Below, one piece after another: positions 36,475-45,064 of a DNA stretch of 64,000 bases. The position numbers and the translations under genes were made by a program. Below the pieces are notes generated by a model, which worked only from the letters and a program-made list of their open reading frames with translations, searched no databases and was not told the DNA's origin. Within the stretch, counting starts at the first letter, position 1; each line of letters starts with the position of its first letter. Origin of the DNA: a candidate division WOR-3 bacterium (GTDB lineage: Bacteria > Hydrothermota > UBA3072); the NCBI GenBank assembly GCA_039804165.1, contig JBDRZZ010000001.1, forward strand, positions 158,643 to 222,642, read 5' to 3'.

Positions 36475-39303
36475 ATGAGAAAAAATTACATTGTTTTCCT
36501 GTTGGTAACAATTTTTATTGGAAAACTCAAAGGGGCTGATTCTCCCACAGGTCGCAACCCAATGTTGGCGTGGACACAAGACCAACAAGAGATATGGAAT
36601 AGGATGAAAACTGATAATCATATATGGTATCAGGCGGTAAAATATGTTGCGGATGCAAATGTTGGACAAATCTGGAATGATTATGGCCAAGCTAATGTAA
36701 TGATGTACCAGATCACCGGCGATACTAATTATGCCAGAACAGCAATCCAAAAGATGCGAGCAACCTTGTTTACAATAAATTGGAGTCTTGATAATACAAG
36801 AGAGTGGTTCATACACTCTGTAATTATGTATGATTGGTTGAAACCTTATTTATCACTCCCATATCATACTGCGGATAAGAATGATTTTCTCAATTGTCTT
36901 AAAAAATTGGCTAATGCAGCTCGGTGGTCTTGGAGAGAATACAGATGGCCTTACTGGTATTTGGATACGGACCAGCTTATTGGTACATATTTTGGCACTA
37001 TTCTTTATTACTATGCTACAAAGGATGAAAATCCGCATGCAGATACGATCTATTCTGATCCCGTAGTGGGAGGAATACAAGCAACAGGATGCAATTTTGA
37101 AACAATGCGGAATACCATTGCAAAGTACTGTGAAATGGGAAAAGGTGGTGAGTTTATTCCAGGTAGTCAATATTCTAATGGAGATACAAGATTACTTATG
37201 ATGGGATATTATGCAATAAAAACATGCTTAGGACAGGAGTATTTTCCAGAGGTTCGGGATTTTATCAGGGAGCTTGGTCTACAAAAAATATATTGTATGG
37301 CAGGCAATCTCGAGCATGTCTTTGTTTGGGGAGAGGCTGAAAGTGGCTATTGGGATTATGGCAAGTTTTCTCCAGATTCGTGGCTTGTAAGTGTTGCAAT
37401 GGTTCAAGGTTTAACCCAAAACGATTTTCAGGTTGGACCATACCTTACTCAACTTATGGAGGATCTTACATCGAAGTATAGCTCGAATATAAAGAATTGG
37501 CTCAATTCCCGCGCTTTGTTGACTTACAACCCATATGCAAGTAAGTCAGACTGGCGAACGCTTCCTAAGTTCTATCAATCGCCTTCGCAAGGGTTAAATT
37601 ATTTTCATAATGGTTGGAATGCAAACAGCACTTTTGTTGGCTTTCATATGCGTCCAAAACAAATGGAAGGCATGGATCACGCGAACTATTTCTTCTCTGA
37701 TCTGCAAATTTTCAGAAAAGGTGAATGGGCTTTTCATCACCCTTTATATTACTCTAGTGTAATTTCCCATAGTGAATTTGAAAATTCCATAATTATTGGT
37801 GGCTTACCAGCGATGGAGGAAAATAGGGTTGTGTATGCGAATGAATCGGGTGAAGATTATTTTTATGCATCTGGAGAAACTAGTGGACATTTTAGGCCTG
37901 AGACTTATGGCGAGTGGTATCCAACACCGAATTTTGTCCCCGAATGGACAAGGAGTATGATATATCTGCCGTCTGGTGATGGAAAGTCGGAAACAGTTGT
38001 TTTACACGACAGAGCTAATGTGCTTGATCCTCGTTCCATGCCAAATTTCAATAATTTCTGGTCAACCCATAAAACAAGAATACTTGAGGCGTTCGAAAAT
38101 TTTTCAAGAAGCCAGCTCGTTTTTCACTCTCCTGTGCCTCCAACAAAATCATTTGGGAATACATATACATGGTCAACAAGTAGTGGCCAAAATGTAAAGG
38201 TCGTTAGTCTAATTCCTTTAATACCTAGAGATACAATAATAAATGAAAAATTACGATATACAAGTGATGATTGGGGATATATTGATACAGCATTACTTAA
38301 ATGGCAATTTCGAATAATGCCAATAACGGAAAAAGTGTGGAATACTTTTTTAACAGTTGTTCAGGTGTTAGATAATGGGGTGTCTGTTACGAGCTCGTTG
38401 GTCAAAAGCTCTGATAACAAGTCAGAGGGAGTGCTAATTAAAAATTTTGGTAGAAATGATTGTCTTGTTATGTTTAATGCAGATTCATCCACAAGATTTT
38501 TAAATACTGGTTATTCTATTTCGTGGGCTTCTGAGACAAGCACAGATGTCTTCTTAGCCCAACTGAATCCGGCTCGTGAATGGAATGTGTCTATAGATGG
38601 TTCCTTACCCATTCATATGTCGGTAAGTGAAGGCGGTTTAGGCAGAGTGACGGTGTCTGGGCAGGGTAACCATCAACTGGTTTTGAATCCGGGCAATGAA
38701 ATTCCCTTACCTTCTGCACCAACAAATTTAGAGATAAATTCGGTATCCGTGGCGAGTGTAGAACTCAGTTGGCAGGATAATTCCAACAATGAAACAGCTT
38801 TCTATGTTGAACGTTCTTATGATGGGGCCAACTTTACAAAAATTGGAGAAACTTCTTCTAACGAAACGAGTTATGTTGATTCTTCTATTTCTCCTGGAAG
38901 TGATTACTTTTATCGGGTTAGAGCTCATAATTCAGCAGGTAACTCAGCTCCCTCTAACATCGTTCAAGTAACAACTCCTAGTGGTATTGATGATAAAGAA
39001 AAAGAGAAGGGCTCTTCTAAATTCTTACTTGGACAAAATTATCCCAATCCATTTAATTCAAGGACAACTATAAATTATAGTGTAGCAACAAAAAGTTATG
39101 TAAGTCTAAAAATATATGATCTCTTAGGTCGTGAAATCGCTACACTTGTAGCTGGTGTAAAAGAAAGAGGAAAATACTCGGTAGAATGGGATGGGAAAAA
39201 AACATCTGGACAAGAGGTAGAGAGTGGGATATATTTTTATCAATTAAAGACAAATACCGGTTTTAGAGAAACAAAGAAAATGATATTTTTTAATAAGATT
39301 TAA
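36475..39303 (+). CDS. Secreted heparinase/alginate-lyase-like protein with Fn3 and T9SS-type sorting domain
   Basis: A 942-aa exported protein (signal 1-20). Residues about 50-330 look like an alpha/alpha-toroid (WYQAVKYVADANVGQIWNDYGQANVMMYQITGD, WFIHSVIMYDWLKPYL), and 360-690 are beta-rich with MDHANYFFSDLQIFRKGEWAF and VVLHDRANVLDP. This two-part layout and the His-containing MDHANYF segment are those of heparinase II/III-like polysaccharide lyases, but the assignment is by pattern only. A fibronectin III domain (about 745-835) and a C-terminal sorting domain (QNYPNPFNSRTTI, YDLLGREI) follow. Codons are more GC-rich than in the flanking operons. Confidence 0.7.
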   Translation: MRKNYIVFLLVTIFIGKLKGADSPTGRNPMLAWTQDQQEIWNRMKTDNHIWYQAVKYVADANVGQIWNDYGQANVMMYQITGDTNYARTAIQKMRATLFTINWSLDNTREWFIHSVIMYDWLKPYLSLPYHTADKNDFLNCLKKLANAARWSWREYRWPYWYLDTDQLIGTYFGTILYYYATKDENPHADTIYSDPVVGGIQATGCNFETMRNTIAKYCEMGKGGEFIPGSQYSNGDTRLLMMGYYAIKTCLGQEYFPEVRDFIRELGLQKIYCMAGNLEHVFVWGEAESGYWDYGKFSPDSWLVSVAMVQGLTQNDFQVGPYLTQLMEDLTSKYSSNIKNWLNSRALLTYNPYASKSDWRTLPKFYQSPSQGLNYFHNGWNANSTFVGFHMRPKQMEGMDHANYFFSDLQIFRKGEWAFHHPLYYSSVISHSEFENSIIIGGLPAMEENRVVYANESGEDYFYASGETSGHFRPETYGEWYPTPNFVPEWTRSMIYLPSGDGKSETVVLHDRANVLDPRSMPNFNNFWSTHKTRILEAFENFSRSQLVFHSPVPPTKSFGNTYTWSTSSGQNVKVVSLIPLIPRDTIINEKLRYTSDDWGYIDTALLKWQFRIMPITEKVWNTFLTVVQVLDNGVSVTSSLVKSSDNKSEGVLIKNFGRNDCLVMFNADSSTRFLNTGYSISWASETSTDVFLAQLNPAREWNVSIDGSLPIHMSVSEGGLGRVTVSGQGNHQLVLNPGNEIPLPSAPTNLEINSVSVASVELSWQDNSNNETAFYVERSYDGANFTKIGETSSNETSYVDSSISPGSDYFYRVRAHNSAGNSAPSNIVQVTTPSGIDDKEKEKGSSKFLLGQNYPNPFNSRTTINYSVATKSYVSLKIYDLLGREIATLVAGVKERGKYSVEWDGKKTSGQEVESGIYFYQLKTNTGFRETKKMIFFNKI

Positions 39304-39410
39304 CCTAAGTTGAGAGATTTTTGTCTTAATTTCCATAACTCAGCTTTGAAATAAATCCTAATCCCAGACTCGGGAACCAGAAATTTAATGGTTAGGTCTT
39401 ATTTTCAACA

Positions 39411-40280
39411 ATGAAAGTAGGATTTATGTCTAAAAATAGTAAACCGAAGAAACTGTTGGTCTTTCTTCTCACATCTTTGATTTTAATCCTCGGATGTTCG
39501 GGCAACATGTTGGAAACCAAAAGTGTGTGGTTGAGAGGTAATATAAACATAGATGGCTCACTCGGGGACTGGGAAGAAATCCCTGTGGTTTCTGCCGACG
39601 ATAATGGTATTTTTAACTTCAAATTATGCAATGATAACGACTATCTCTATGCGGCTTTCTATTCAAGAAATTTGCGGTTAGGAGGTCAGATAAAAATGAT
39701 GGGCATGAAACTCTGGATAGATAGTGCCGGTGAAAAAAATAAAAGAATAGGACTTTTTTTCAGAGGAGGGCCAGAATTTTCCCAAAAGAGAGATTCGACT
39801 ATGCCGAAGAAAACATTTGGAGGTAAGGGAATGGAATTCCCGGGAAAGAATGACCCAATCGAAAGAGAAACATTTGCCATAATAAATAACAAAGGTGATG
39901 CGGATTTTATTTTAAAAGACGGTTCAAACGGTCCTGCAATAGAATACGGGATTTTTAATGGGGCTCTTGTTTATGAATTTAAAATACCCCTGAGGATAAA
40001 GAGTGTAGAAAGTTTTGCTATTGGAGCTAATCCCGGAGATATTGTAAGTCTTTGTCTTGAACTGGAAGGAGGGAGACCCGAAGGTATGAGGCAAAGACCG
40101 GAAGGTGGACCACCAGGTGGATGGGATATGATGAATGAACAGATGGGAGGGGGTATGCCACCCGGAGGTGGAATGCATGGTGGTGGAATGCCGCCTGGAG
40201 AAAGCAAATCTTCGGGAAAAGAGATTTGGATAAAAGTCCATCTTGCTTCGAATCCTGAAGATTATAAAACAATTGATTAG
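39411..40280 (+). CDS. Lipoprotein with CBM9/DOMON-like domain and Gly-Met-Pro-rich insert
   Basis: A 289-aa lipoprotein (LILGC, Cys29). NINIDGSLGDWEEIPVV followed by DNDYLYAAFYSRN is the opening of a carbohydrate-binding family 9-like/DOMON beta-sandwich, ending in LVYEFKIPLRI and an IWIKVHLASNP strand. Between these, residues about 220-270 are a Gly/Pro/Met-rich segment (repeated GGGMPPG). An ATG five codons downstream is an alternative start; neither has a good Shine-Dalgarno. Function unknown; it may bind a surface glycan, and the Met-rich loop could bind metal. Confidence 0.65.
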   Translation: MKVGFMSKNSKPKKLLVFLLTSLILILGCSGNMLETKSVWLRGNINIDGSLGDWEEIPVVSADDNGIFNFKLCNDNDYLYAAFYSRNLRLGGQIKMMGMKLWIDSAGEKNKRIGLFFRGGPEFSQKRDSTMPKKTFGGKGMEFPGKNDPIERETFAIINNKGDADFILKDGSNGPAIEYGIFNGALVYEFKIPLRIKSVESFAIGANPGDIVSLCLELEGGRPEGMRQRPEGGPPGGWDMMNEQMGGGMPPGGGMHGGGMPPGESKSSGKEIWIKVHLASNPEDYKTID

Positions 40281-40347
40281 ATAAGTTTAAAGAGTGCTCT
40301 ATTGAAATTTAATGATTCCTTAGAGCTTCTCGTTTCAAAAAATTTCC

Positions 40348-40375
40348 TTGACAACTAGGTTTTAATCATTATAAT
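40348..40375 (+). promoter_or_regulatory. Consensus promoter of the beta-propeller-repeat gene
   Basis: Perfect TTGACA (40348-40353), a 16-bp spacer and a perfect TATAAT (40370-40375). Transcription should start near 40382. A 9-1-9 palindrome (40371-40389) covers the -10 box and start site, as an operator would. Confidence 0.8.
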
Positions 40376-40380
40376 ATTTG

Positions 40381-40423
40381 AAATATTATTATAATCATAT
40401 TTTTTATGATTATAATAATATTT
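40381..40423. repeat. Perfect 19-bp inverted repeat at the predicted mRNA 5' end
   Basis: Arms 40381-40399 and 40405-40423 match perfectly around a 5-nt T loop. The predicted transcription start falls at the first base of the left arm, so the transcript would begin with this AU-rich hairpin, about 25 nt before the AGGAGG. As DNA it could equally be a regulator site; the same half-site also appears upstream at 40364-40379. Confidence 0.75.
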
Positions 40424-40459
40424 TGTATTTTAACCATTTAATAAATAGGAGGTATTATT

Positions 40460-42679
40460 ATGTTTAAATTTATTCTCGTAATCCTTGTTGTTGGGTTATC
40501 CCTAGTGGCGGAACAGTTGAAATTCGTTGAAACAATCGGTATCGGCCCATGGTACTACGAGAACGGAGCTCTGGAGATTATAAAAACTTCTGATGATGGT
40601 TATGCTATTGCTGGTAGAACAAATTCTTATGGAGCAGGTGGGTATGATTTAATCCTCTCGCGATTTAACAAAATCGGTAAACATCTCTGGACCCGGATAA
40701 TTGGAGGACCTGGAGAGGAAAGTCCTCTAAACTATGACGCTCTCTCATTGGTTGAAACAAAAGATAGTGGTCTCGTAATTGCGGGAGTAACCAATAGTTT
40801 TGGTGCAGGTGATTATGATATTTTGCTGGCGAAGTTTGACGCTTCTGGAAATTTTCTCTGGGCTAAGACAATCGGAGGAGCAAGTGGTGACGATACTCGG
40901 CACATAATTCAAACCGATGATGGTGGTCTTATAATGACTGGTTATACTTGGAGCTTTGCCTATCGTCGCTCAGACATATTTGTTGTCAAACTTGATTCCC
41001 TATCAAACCTTTCATGGGCAACAAGCATACACTGGGAGTATTGGGATGAATGTGGTAATGCCATTGTTCAGACTCAGGACAATGGTTATGTGGTAGCCGG
41101 TGGTTCCTGGAGTTTTGGTTCTAACCATATGTGCCCGGTTCTCACCAAACTCGATAGTGCAGGTAACTGGGTGTGGTCCACACAGATAGACATCGGGGGA
41201 GGTGTTAATGTTAATTCTGCCAATACCATCCTGGAGGACCCTGACGGTAATTTGTTTATCGCAGGAATAACGGAAGAATTTAGTTCTGGTGGTGCAGCAG
41301 ATTGCTTCCTTTCCAAGTTCGATGCCTCGGGAACATATCTCTGGACAAGAAGCTGGGGTGGTACCAATAAGGAAGAGGCATCCCATATGGTAATGACTCC
41401 TGATGGCAGAATTGTTATTACGGGATATACCGAGAGCTATGGTGCTGGTTCGAAAGACATCTTTTTAAGTAAATTCGATACCGCCGGAAATCACCTATGG
41501 TCGAGGACTATCGGCGGAATTTACTCAGATTATGGATACTCCGTTACCTTAGCCGGTGATAGTGGTCTTACAATTGCCGGATATGCCGTAGGTTTCGGTC
41601 CAGATTCTATTGATATGATTCTGGTAAAATGTGATTCTCTTGGTATGACATGCATAGGCGATACCGTAACCCCTGTCGTGGGTTCCCCATCCCCCAATAA
41701 CGGCTCGGATGCTCCTTATATAACAAACTCCACACCAACAGTGATGGATATAACACCAGAGGTAGCCGTTGTAACTCCCGATATCAACTTCATCTGCAAG
41801 GAGTCATCGCCACCAATTCCTTTTAACCTTATCTCTCCTCCAGATTCAACTGAGTTTGCAATTGCAAGACCAACATTTGTCTGGGAATCATCATTTGCTT
41901 TAAGTGGTCTGGCGAATTATGAAGTGTATATTAGAGATACCTTGAGAGCAACAACTCTAGATACCTTCTGGACTTCGGATTACAATCTCAGCGAAGAGTT
42001 TAACGATTGGTATGTGATTGCTTATGATAATTTTGATAATCCAAGAAAATCCAATCAAACCTGGACTGTTATTGTTGATACCTCTGGTCCATTTATTGAC
42101 TCTACAACAATATGGAAAGACTCGACAACTTATAAAGGACCTTACCCGATATATACGAAAGTTACGGGACTAAATCAAATTAACAAGGTGAAACTTTGCT
42201 ACAAAAGAAGAGGAGACCCAGGCTGGTTTTTCAAGGATATGACTCCGGGAGAGAAGAACTGGTACTACGAAGAGATTCCTGGTGTTTTGGAATATAACGA
42301 TACAGTTAAATATTATATATATGCGGTAGATAACTTACCGGACGAAGCAACCGACCCTAAAAAAGCTCCTTCAAATTACTACTCTTTTATTGTTGTGGAA
42401 CCCTCCGGTGTAGAAGAGAATGAAACCCCCGGAAAATTCTCACTCTCGGTCAATTCTCCTGCGAAAGACAAATTGCTTTTCAGATTTTCTCTACCGGAAA
42501 AAGCAAGGATTTCGTTGGTTGTCCGTGATGTAATAGGTCGAACTGTCTGGGGGGTAAAATCGTTTGAATACCCAGAAGGAGTTCACGAGATACCTTTTGT
42601 TCCTAAAAGAAAAGGTATTTATTTCTACGAGTTTAACTCTCCATTTAAGGTTATGAAAGGTAAGCTGGTTATCTTATAG
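40460..42679 (+). CDS. Secreted beta-propeller-repeat (SBBP-like) protein with T9SS-type sorting domain
   Basis: A 739-aa exported protein (signal about 1-17). Seven or so repeats of about 50-60 residues run from 25 to 400, each with a pattern like TDDGGLIMTGYT..SFG..DIFVVKLDSLSNLSW, as in SBBP/delta-60-type propellers. A beta-sandwich region (about 440-650; FNLISPPDSTEF, a motif common before Ig-like modules) leads to a C-terminal sorting domain (VVRDVIGRTVWGVKSFEYPEG, GIYFYEFNS). AGGAGG precedes the ATG. A very strong terminator follows. The ligand is unknown. Confidence 0.8.
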   Translation: MFKFILVILVVGLSLVAEQLKFVETIGIGPWYYENGALEIIKTSDDGYAIAGRTNSYGAGGYDLILSRFNKIGKHLWTRIIGGPGEESPLNYDALSLVETKDSGLVIAGVTNSFGAGDYDILLAKFDASGNFLWAKTIGGASGDDTRHIIQTDDGGLIMTGYTWSFAYRRSDIFVVKLDSLSNLSWATSIHWEYWDECGNAIVQTQDNGYVVAGGSWSFGSNHMCPVLTKLDSAGNWVWSTQIDIGGGVNVNSANTILEDPDGNLFIAGITEEFSSGGAADCFLSKFDASGTYLWTRSWGGTNKEEASHMVMTPDGRIVITGYTESYGAGSKDIFLSKFDTAGNHLWSRTIGGIYSDYGYSVTLAGDSGLTIAGYAVGFGPDSIDMILVKCDSLGMTCIGDTVTPVVGSPSPNNGSDAPYITNSTPTVMDITPEVAVVTPDINFICKESSPPIPFNLISPPDSTEFAIARPTFVWESSFALSGLANYEVYIRDTLRATTLDTFWTSDYNLSEEFNDWYVIAYDNFDNPRKSNQTWTVIVDTSGPFIDSTTIWKDSTTYKGPYPIYTKVTGLNQINKVKLCYKRRGDPGWFFKDMTPGEKNWYYEEIPGVLEYNDTVKYYIYAVDNLPDEATDPKKAPSNYYSFIVVEPSGVEENETPGKFSLSVNSPAKDKLLFRFSLPEKARISLVVRDVIGRTVWGVKSFEYPEGVHEIPFVPKRKGIYFYEFNSPFKVMKGKLVIL

Positions 42680-42716
42680 GCAAAGGCATTTAGAGTTATA
42701 CTCTTAATCGAGAGAA

Positions 42717-42754
42717 AAAGAGGATAATTTGGTTTAAACCAAATTATCCTCTTT
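42717..42754. terminator. 38-bp perfect palindrome, terminator of the propeller-repeat gene
   Basis: Two 19-nt arms (42717-42735 and 42736-42754) are exact reverse complements with no spacer. In RNA this folds to a hairpin of about 17 bp, and a T-rich tract (about 42758-42771) follows. Confidence 0.8.
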
Positions 42755-42950
42755 CCATATTTTTTACTTTTTCCAGAATGGAGGGTCGAGCCGATTCCAT
42801 CATTTCCCGAAAATCTTCATACCTCATTGTTCGGCTTTCGAAAGTTCACTTCTCAAGAGCCGTAAGGAAACGGGCTTTGTAAGCATTGTTGGAGAGAAAG
42901 AGGTAAAAGATTGTTCTATTTCGTATTTCCTCTTCTTTAAAATTACATAA
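42727..42950 (-). pseudogene. Possible decayed gene remnant
   Basis: On the minus strand, one frame reads through about 70 codons of protein-like sequence with a single internal TGA: segment FYLFLSNNAYKARFLTALEK, the stop, then MRYEDFREMMESARPSIL and a tail ending MERG and a stop inside the palindrome at 42727. The continuity of composition on both sides of the stop suggests a broken gene rather than chance, but I do not recognise the family. A 27-aa intact ORF from the internal ATG is the alternative. The rest of the 42760-43000 gap shows nothing else. Confidence 0.3.
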
Positions 42951-43007
42951 TTTTTATATTTTAGGAAAAGACTAACCTCTTTTTCTGATTATTTGCAAAA
43001 AATTGGG

Positions 43008-43035
43008 TTGACAAAAATCAAAATTGAATTTATTT
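43008..43035 (+). promoter_or_regulatory. Promoter of the GlsB/YeaQ-like gene
   Basis: TTGACA at 43008-43013, a 16-bp spacer and a weak TTATTT at 43030-43035; the leader contains AAAGGAGG before the ATG at 43074. Confidence 0.5.
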
Positions 43036-43073
43036 TTGATTGAAAAATATTAAACTTAGAAAGGAGGTTTAAA

Positions 43074-43325
43074 ATGGGGATTTTGTCTTGGATTATTATG
43101 GGATTGGTAGTCGGTGCTCTCGCAAAGTTAATTATGCCTGGTAAGGATCCTGGGGGAATTATTATTACCATCCTGTTGGGAATTGCTGGTGCTTTTGTAG
43201 GAGGCTTTATTGGCTCACTTCTTGGTATTGGAAAGGTGACTGGATTTAATTTGAGAAGTTTTTTGCTCGCTTTGGGTGGAGCACTTCTCTTGTTAATTAT
43301 CTATCGTGCTGTAAAAAGGAAATAA
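43074..43325 (+). CDS. GlsB/YeaQ/YmgE family small membrane protein
   Basis: 83 aa with three hydrophobic helices and the family signature: GLVVGALAKLIMPGKDPGG then LGIAGAFVGGFIGSLLG. Members are stress-responsive inner-membrane proteins (transglycosylase-associated proteins) of unclear molecular role. AAAGGAGG lies 7-8 nt before the ATG. It is monocistronic; a bulged inverted repeat (43368-43413) follows but lacks a proper T tract. Confidence 0.92.
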   Translation: MGILSWIIMGLVVGALAKLIMPGKDPGGIIITILLGIAGAFVGGFIGSLLGIGKVTGFNLRSFLLALGGALLLLIIYRAVKRK

Positions 43326-43512
43326 GGCTTCTTAATCTCTTTCTATTGTCCTGCGATAATTAAATCTGTTAGGCGATTAATATTTCTGTTTTTAAGAGTT
43401 TTTAATCGCTAACTAGAAAAAAGGAGATATTTTTTAATTTAGATAATTTGAGAATAATAGTTTTTCCTTTTTAAAATTCTAACTCTGTGAGCAAAATATT
43501 TTCTTTTTATCC

Positions 43513-43541
43513 TTGACATTTTAATGGATTTTGTTTATTAT
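43513..43541 (+). promoter_or_regulatory. Promoter of the zinc-ribbon gene, probably leaderless
   Basis: TTGACA at 43513-43518, a 17-bp spacer and TATTAT at 43536-43541, then 7 nt to the ATG at 43549 with no Shine-Dalgarno. Confidence 0.65.
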
Positions 43542-43548
43542 TTTTATA

Positions 43549-43809
43549 ATGAAAGAATTTGAATGTAAAGGGTGTGGTAATTTTATATGGATTCCTGGAG
43601 AAAAAGAAAGAAGCCCAGTTTGTTCAGAGTGTCGAAGTGTTATGGAATTTGTTGAAAATGTAAAAAATTCTTCTTATCAAGAAAAAATTATATGCCCTGA
43701 GTGTAATGAAATATTTTTTGTGAAAAAGGGGAAGCTTCCTTATAAATGTGTTTTTTGTAACTACACTTTCTCGGTTTCACCGGGGTTAAAACAAAAAGAA
43801 AGGTTATAA
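43549..43809 (+). CDS. Small double zinc-ribbon protein
   Basis: 86 aa. Two putative zinc ribbons, each of two Cys pairs: CKGC..CSEC in the first half and CPEC..CVFC in the second. There is no other domain. The start is the ATG at 43549; an in-frame TTG at 43531 overlaps the -10 box and is rejected. It may bind nucleic acid or protein. It is followed at 18 bp by a lipoprotein gene with its own AAAGGAGG. Confidence 0.7.
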   Translation: MKEFECKGCGNFIWIPGEKERSPVCSECRSVMEFVENVKNSSYQEKIICPECNEIFFVKKGKLPYKCVFCNYTFSVSPGLKQKERL

Positions 43810-43827
43810 AATAAAAGGAGGTGTTTT

Positions 43828-44802
43828 ATGAAGTTTTGGAGAGCTTTTTTGGTAGTAGTTGGGCTCCTATTAGTTGTTACTTCTTGTGGGAAGAAGGAAG
43901 TCTCAAAAGATGAGACAGAAGAGTTTCTTGCGGGTCTTTCTACAACGTTTGCCCAAGCTATGATGAGTGAAGCCAATCAAGTTCTATATGATTTTACTCA
44001 ATATGAACCACCTCTTCCTGGAGTAAGCAGTTATGTTCCTACATTAGAGGCGAGTCTAACCATGAAAAAGCTCAGAGGATTTAGACAGCCACCTGGATTT
44101 GAGTCACTTTATGGAACTTGGGAATATGATGTGGATTCAGCATGTTGGGTTCATAAAAATCCAAACAATCCTTCTAACGGTATTTTGTTCCTGTGGGTCT
44201 TTATAGATACAGTTGGTAATTCTCATCCTGCAAGTCTTTTTGTAGATTCATTTGCTTTCTACCAGGATACTTTGCCAAAGAAAGTATGGGCGAAATTGGG
44301 ATTGGATAATAAAGACCTTGCTTGGATAAAGTTCAAAGCTGAATATAATTCACCCGAAGAAATAAAAAATCTTTCCTTAATCTATGAAATTATTGGATGC
44401 TTCCAGATAGGTTTCTCAATTTTGACTCCTATTGCTATAAATACACTTGACTCTGAATTTGTAGGAACCCTTCGTTTTTGGGCTATTAACAGAAAAAGCA
44501 ATGATTATCGAGTTGATTTAACTCTTACCAGAAAAGAAGATGATTCTGGGGTTATTGTTCTTGAAGATTCGGATGATTGGAAAATGACGGTGAACATTTC
44601 AAAGCCTATTTATGAAGGGGATTATGAGAAAAGAACTGTGAAAGGAGAAATTACAAAAGACGGTGCTCATGCTGCGGATATAGAAGGAGTTATCTGGGAT
44701 CCTGAGGATATGGAACATCAGTCTGTGGTAATGGTAATATTCTCAGATGGTTCTGAGGAACCTCTTGCAACTTATTTACCCATTGAAGATATAGAACTTT
44801 AA
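43828..44802 (+). CDS. Lipoprotein of unknown function
   Basis: 324 aa with a clear lipoprotein signal (VVTSC, Cys21). The mature part is beta-rich with no motif I recognise; it alternates aromatic-rich strands (SLYGTWEYDVDSACWVHKNP, GILFLWVFIDTVGNSHP) and acidic turns, consistent with an envelope beta-sandwich or barrel-plug protein. AAAAGGAGG precedes the ATG and a strong terminator follows. Confidence 0.75.
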   Translation: MKFWRAFLVVVGLLLVVTSCGKKEVSKDETEEFLAGLSTTFAQAMMSEANQVLYDFTQYEPPLPGVSSYVPTLEASLTMKKLRGFRQPPGFESLYGTWEYDVDSACWVHKNPNNPSNGILFLWVFIDTVGNSHPASLFVDSFAFYQDTLPKKVWAKLGLDNKDLAWIKFKAEYNSPEEIKNLSLIYEIIGCFQIGFSILTPIAINTLDSEFVGTLRFWAINRKSNDYRVDLTLTRKEDDSGVIVLEDSDDWKMTVNISKPIYEGDYEKRTVKGEITKDGAHAADIEGVIWDPEDMEHQSVVMVIFSDGSEEPLATYLPIEDIEL

Positions 44803-44819
44803 ATTAAGGGATCTATGAG

Positions 44820-44854
44820 AAGGAGGTAGGGTGTTCTTTACACCCTACCTCCTT
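44820..44854 (+). terminator. Rho-independent terminator after the lipoprotein gene
   Basis: A perfect 15-bp stem (44820-44834 with 44840-44854), a 5-nt loop and a T run immediately after. It separates the lipoprotein gene from the A2M operon. Confidence 0.92.
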
Positions 44855-45008
44855 TTTTCAATTTTTTAGTTTTTAAAATCTAAGAAGTTCAAGAAGCTTA
44901 GCAAAATTTTTCTAAGAAGAAGTATTGGTTTCTTAATCCTAATTTCCTAATTATTATTAATTTCTTCTTTAGATTTAACTCTTTTGGTTCAGTATAAAGT
45001 AAAATATC

Positions 45009-45036
45009 TTGACTTAGATATTTTCTTTATTATACT
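45009..45036 (+). promoter_or_regulatory. Promoter of the A2M-pbpC operon
   Basis: TTGACT at 45009-45014, a 16-bp spacer and TATACT at 45031-45036; the leader of about 22 nt carries AAGGAGG before the ATG at 45065. Confidence 0.65.
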
Positions 45037-45064
45037 GAGCTTTGTAATAAATAAGGAGGAATTG

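Noticed and set aside
43368-43413. Bulged inverted repeat after the GlsB-like gene
   Set aside because: Long loop, bulge and no following T run; could be chance in AT-rich DNA.
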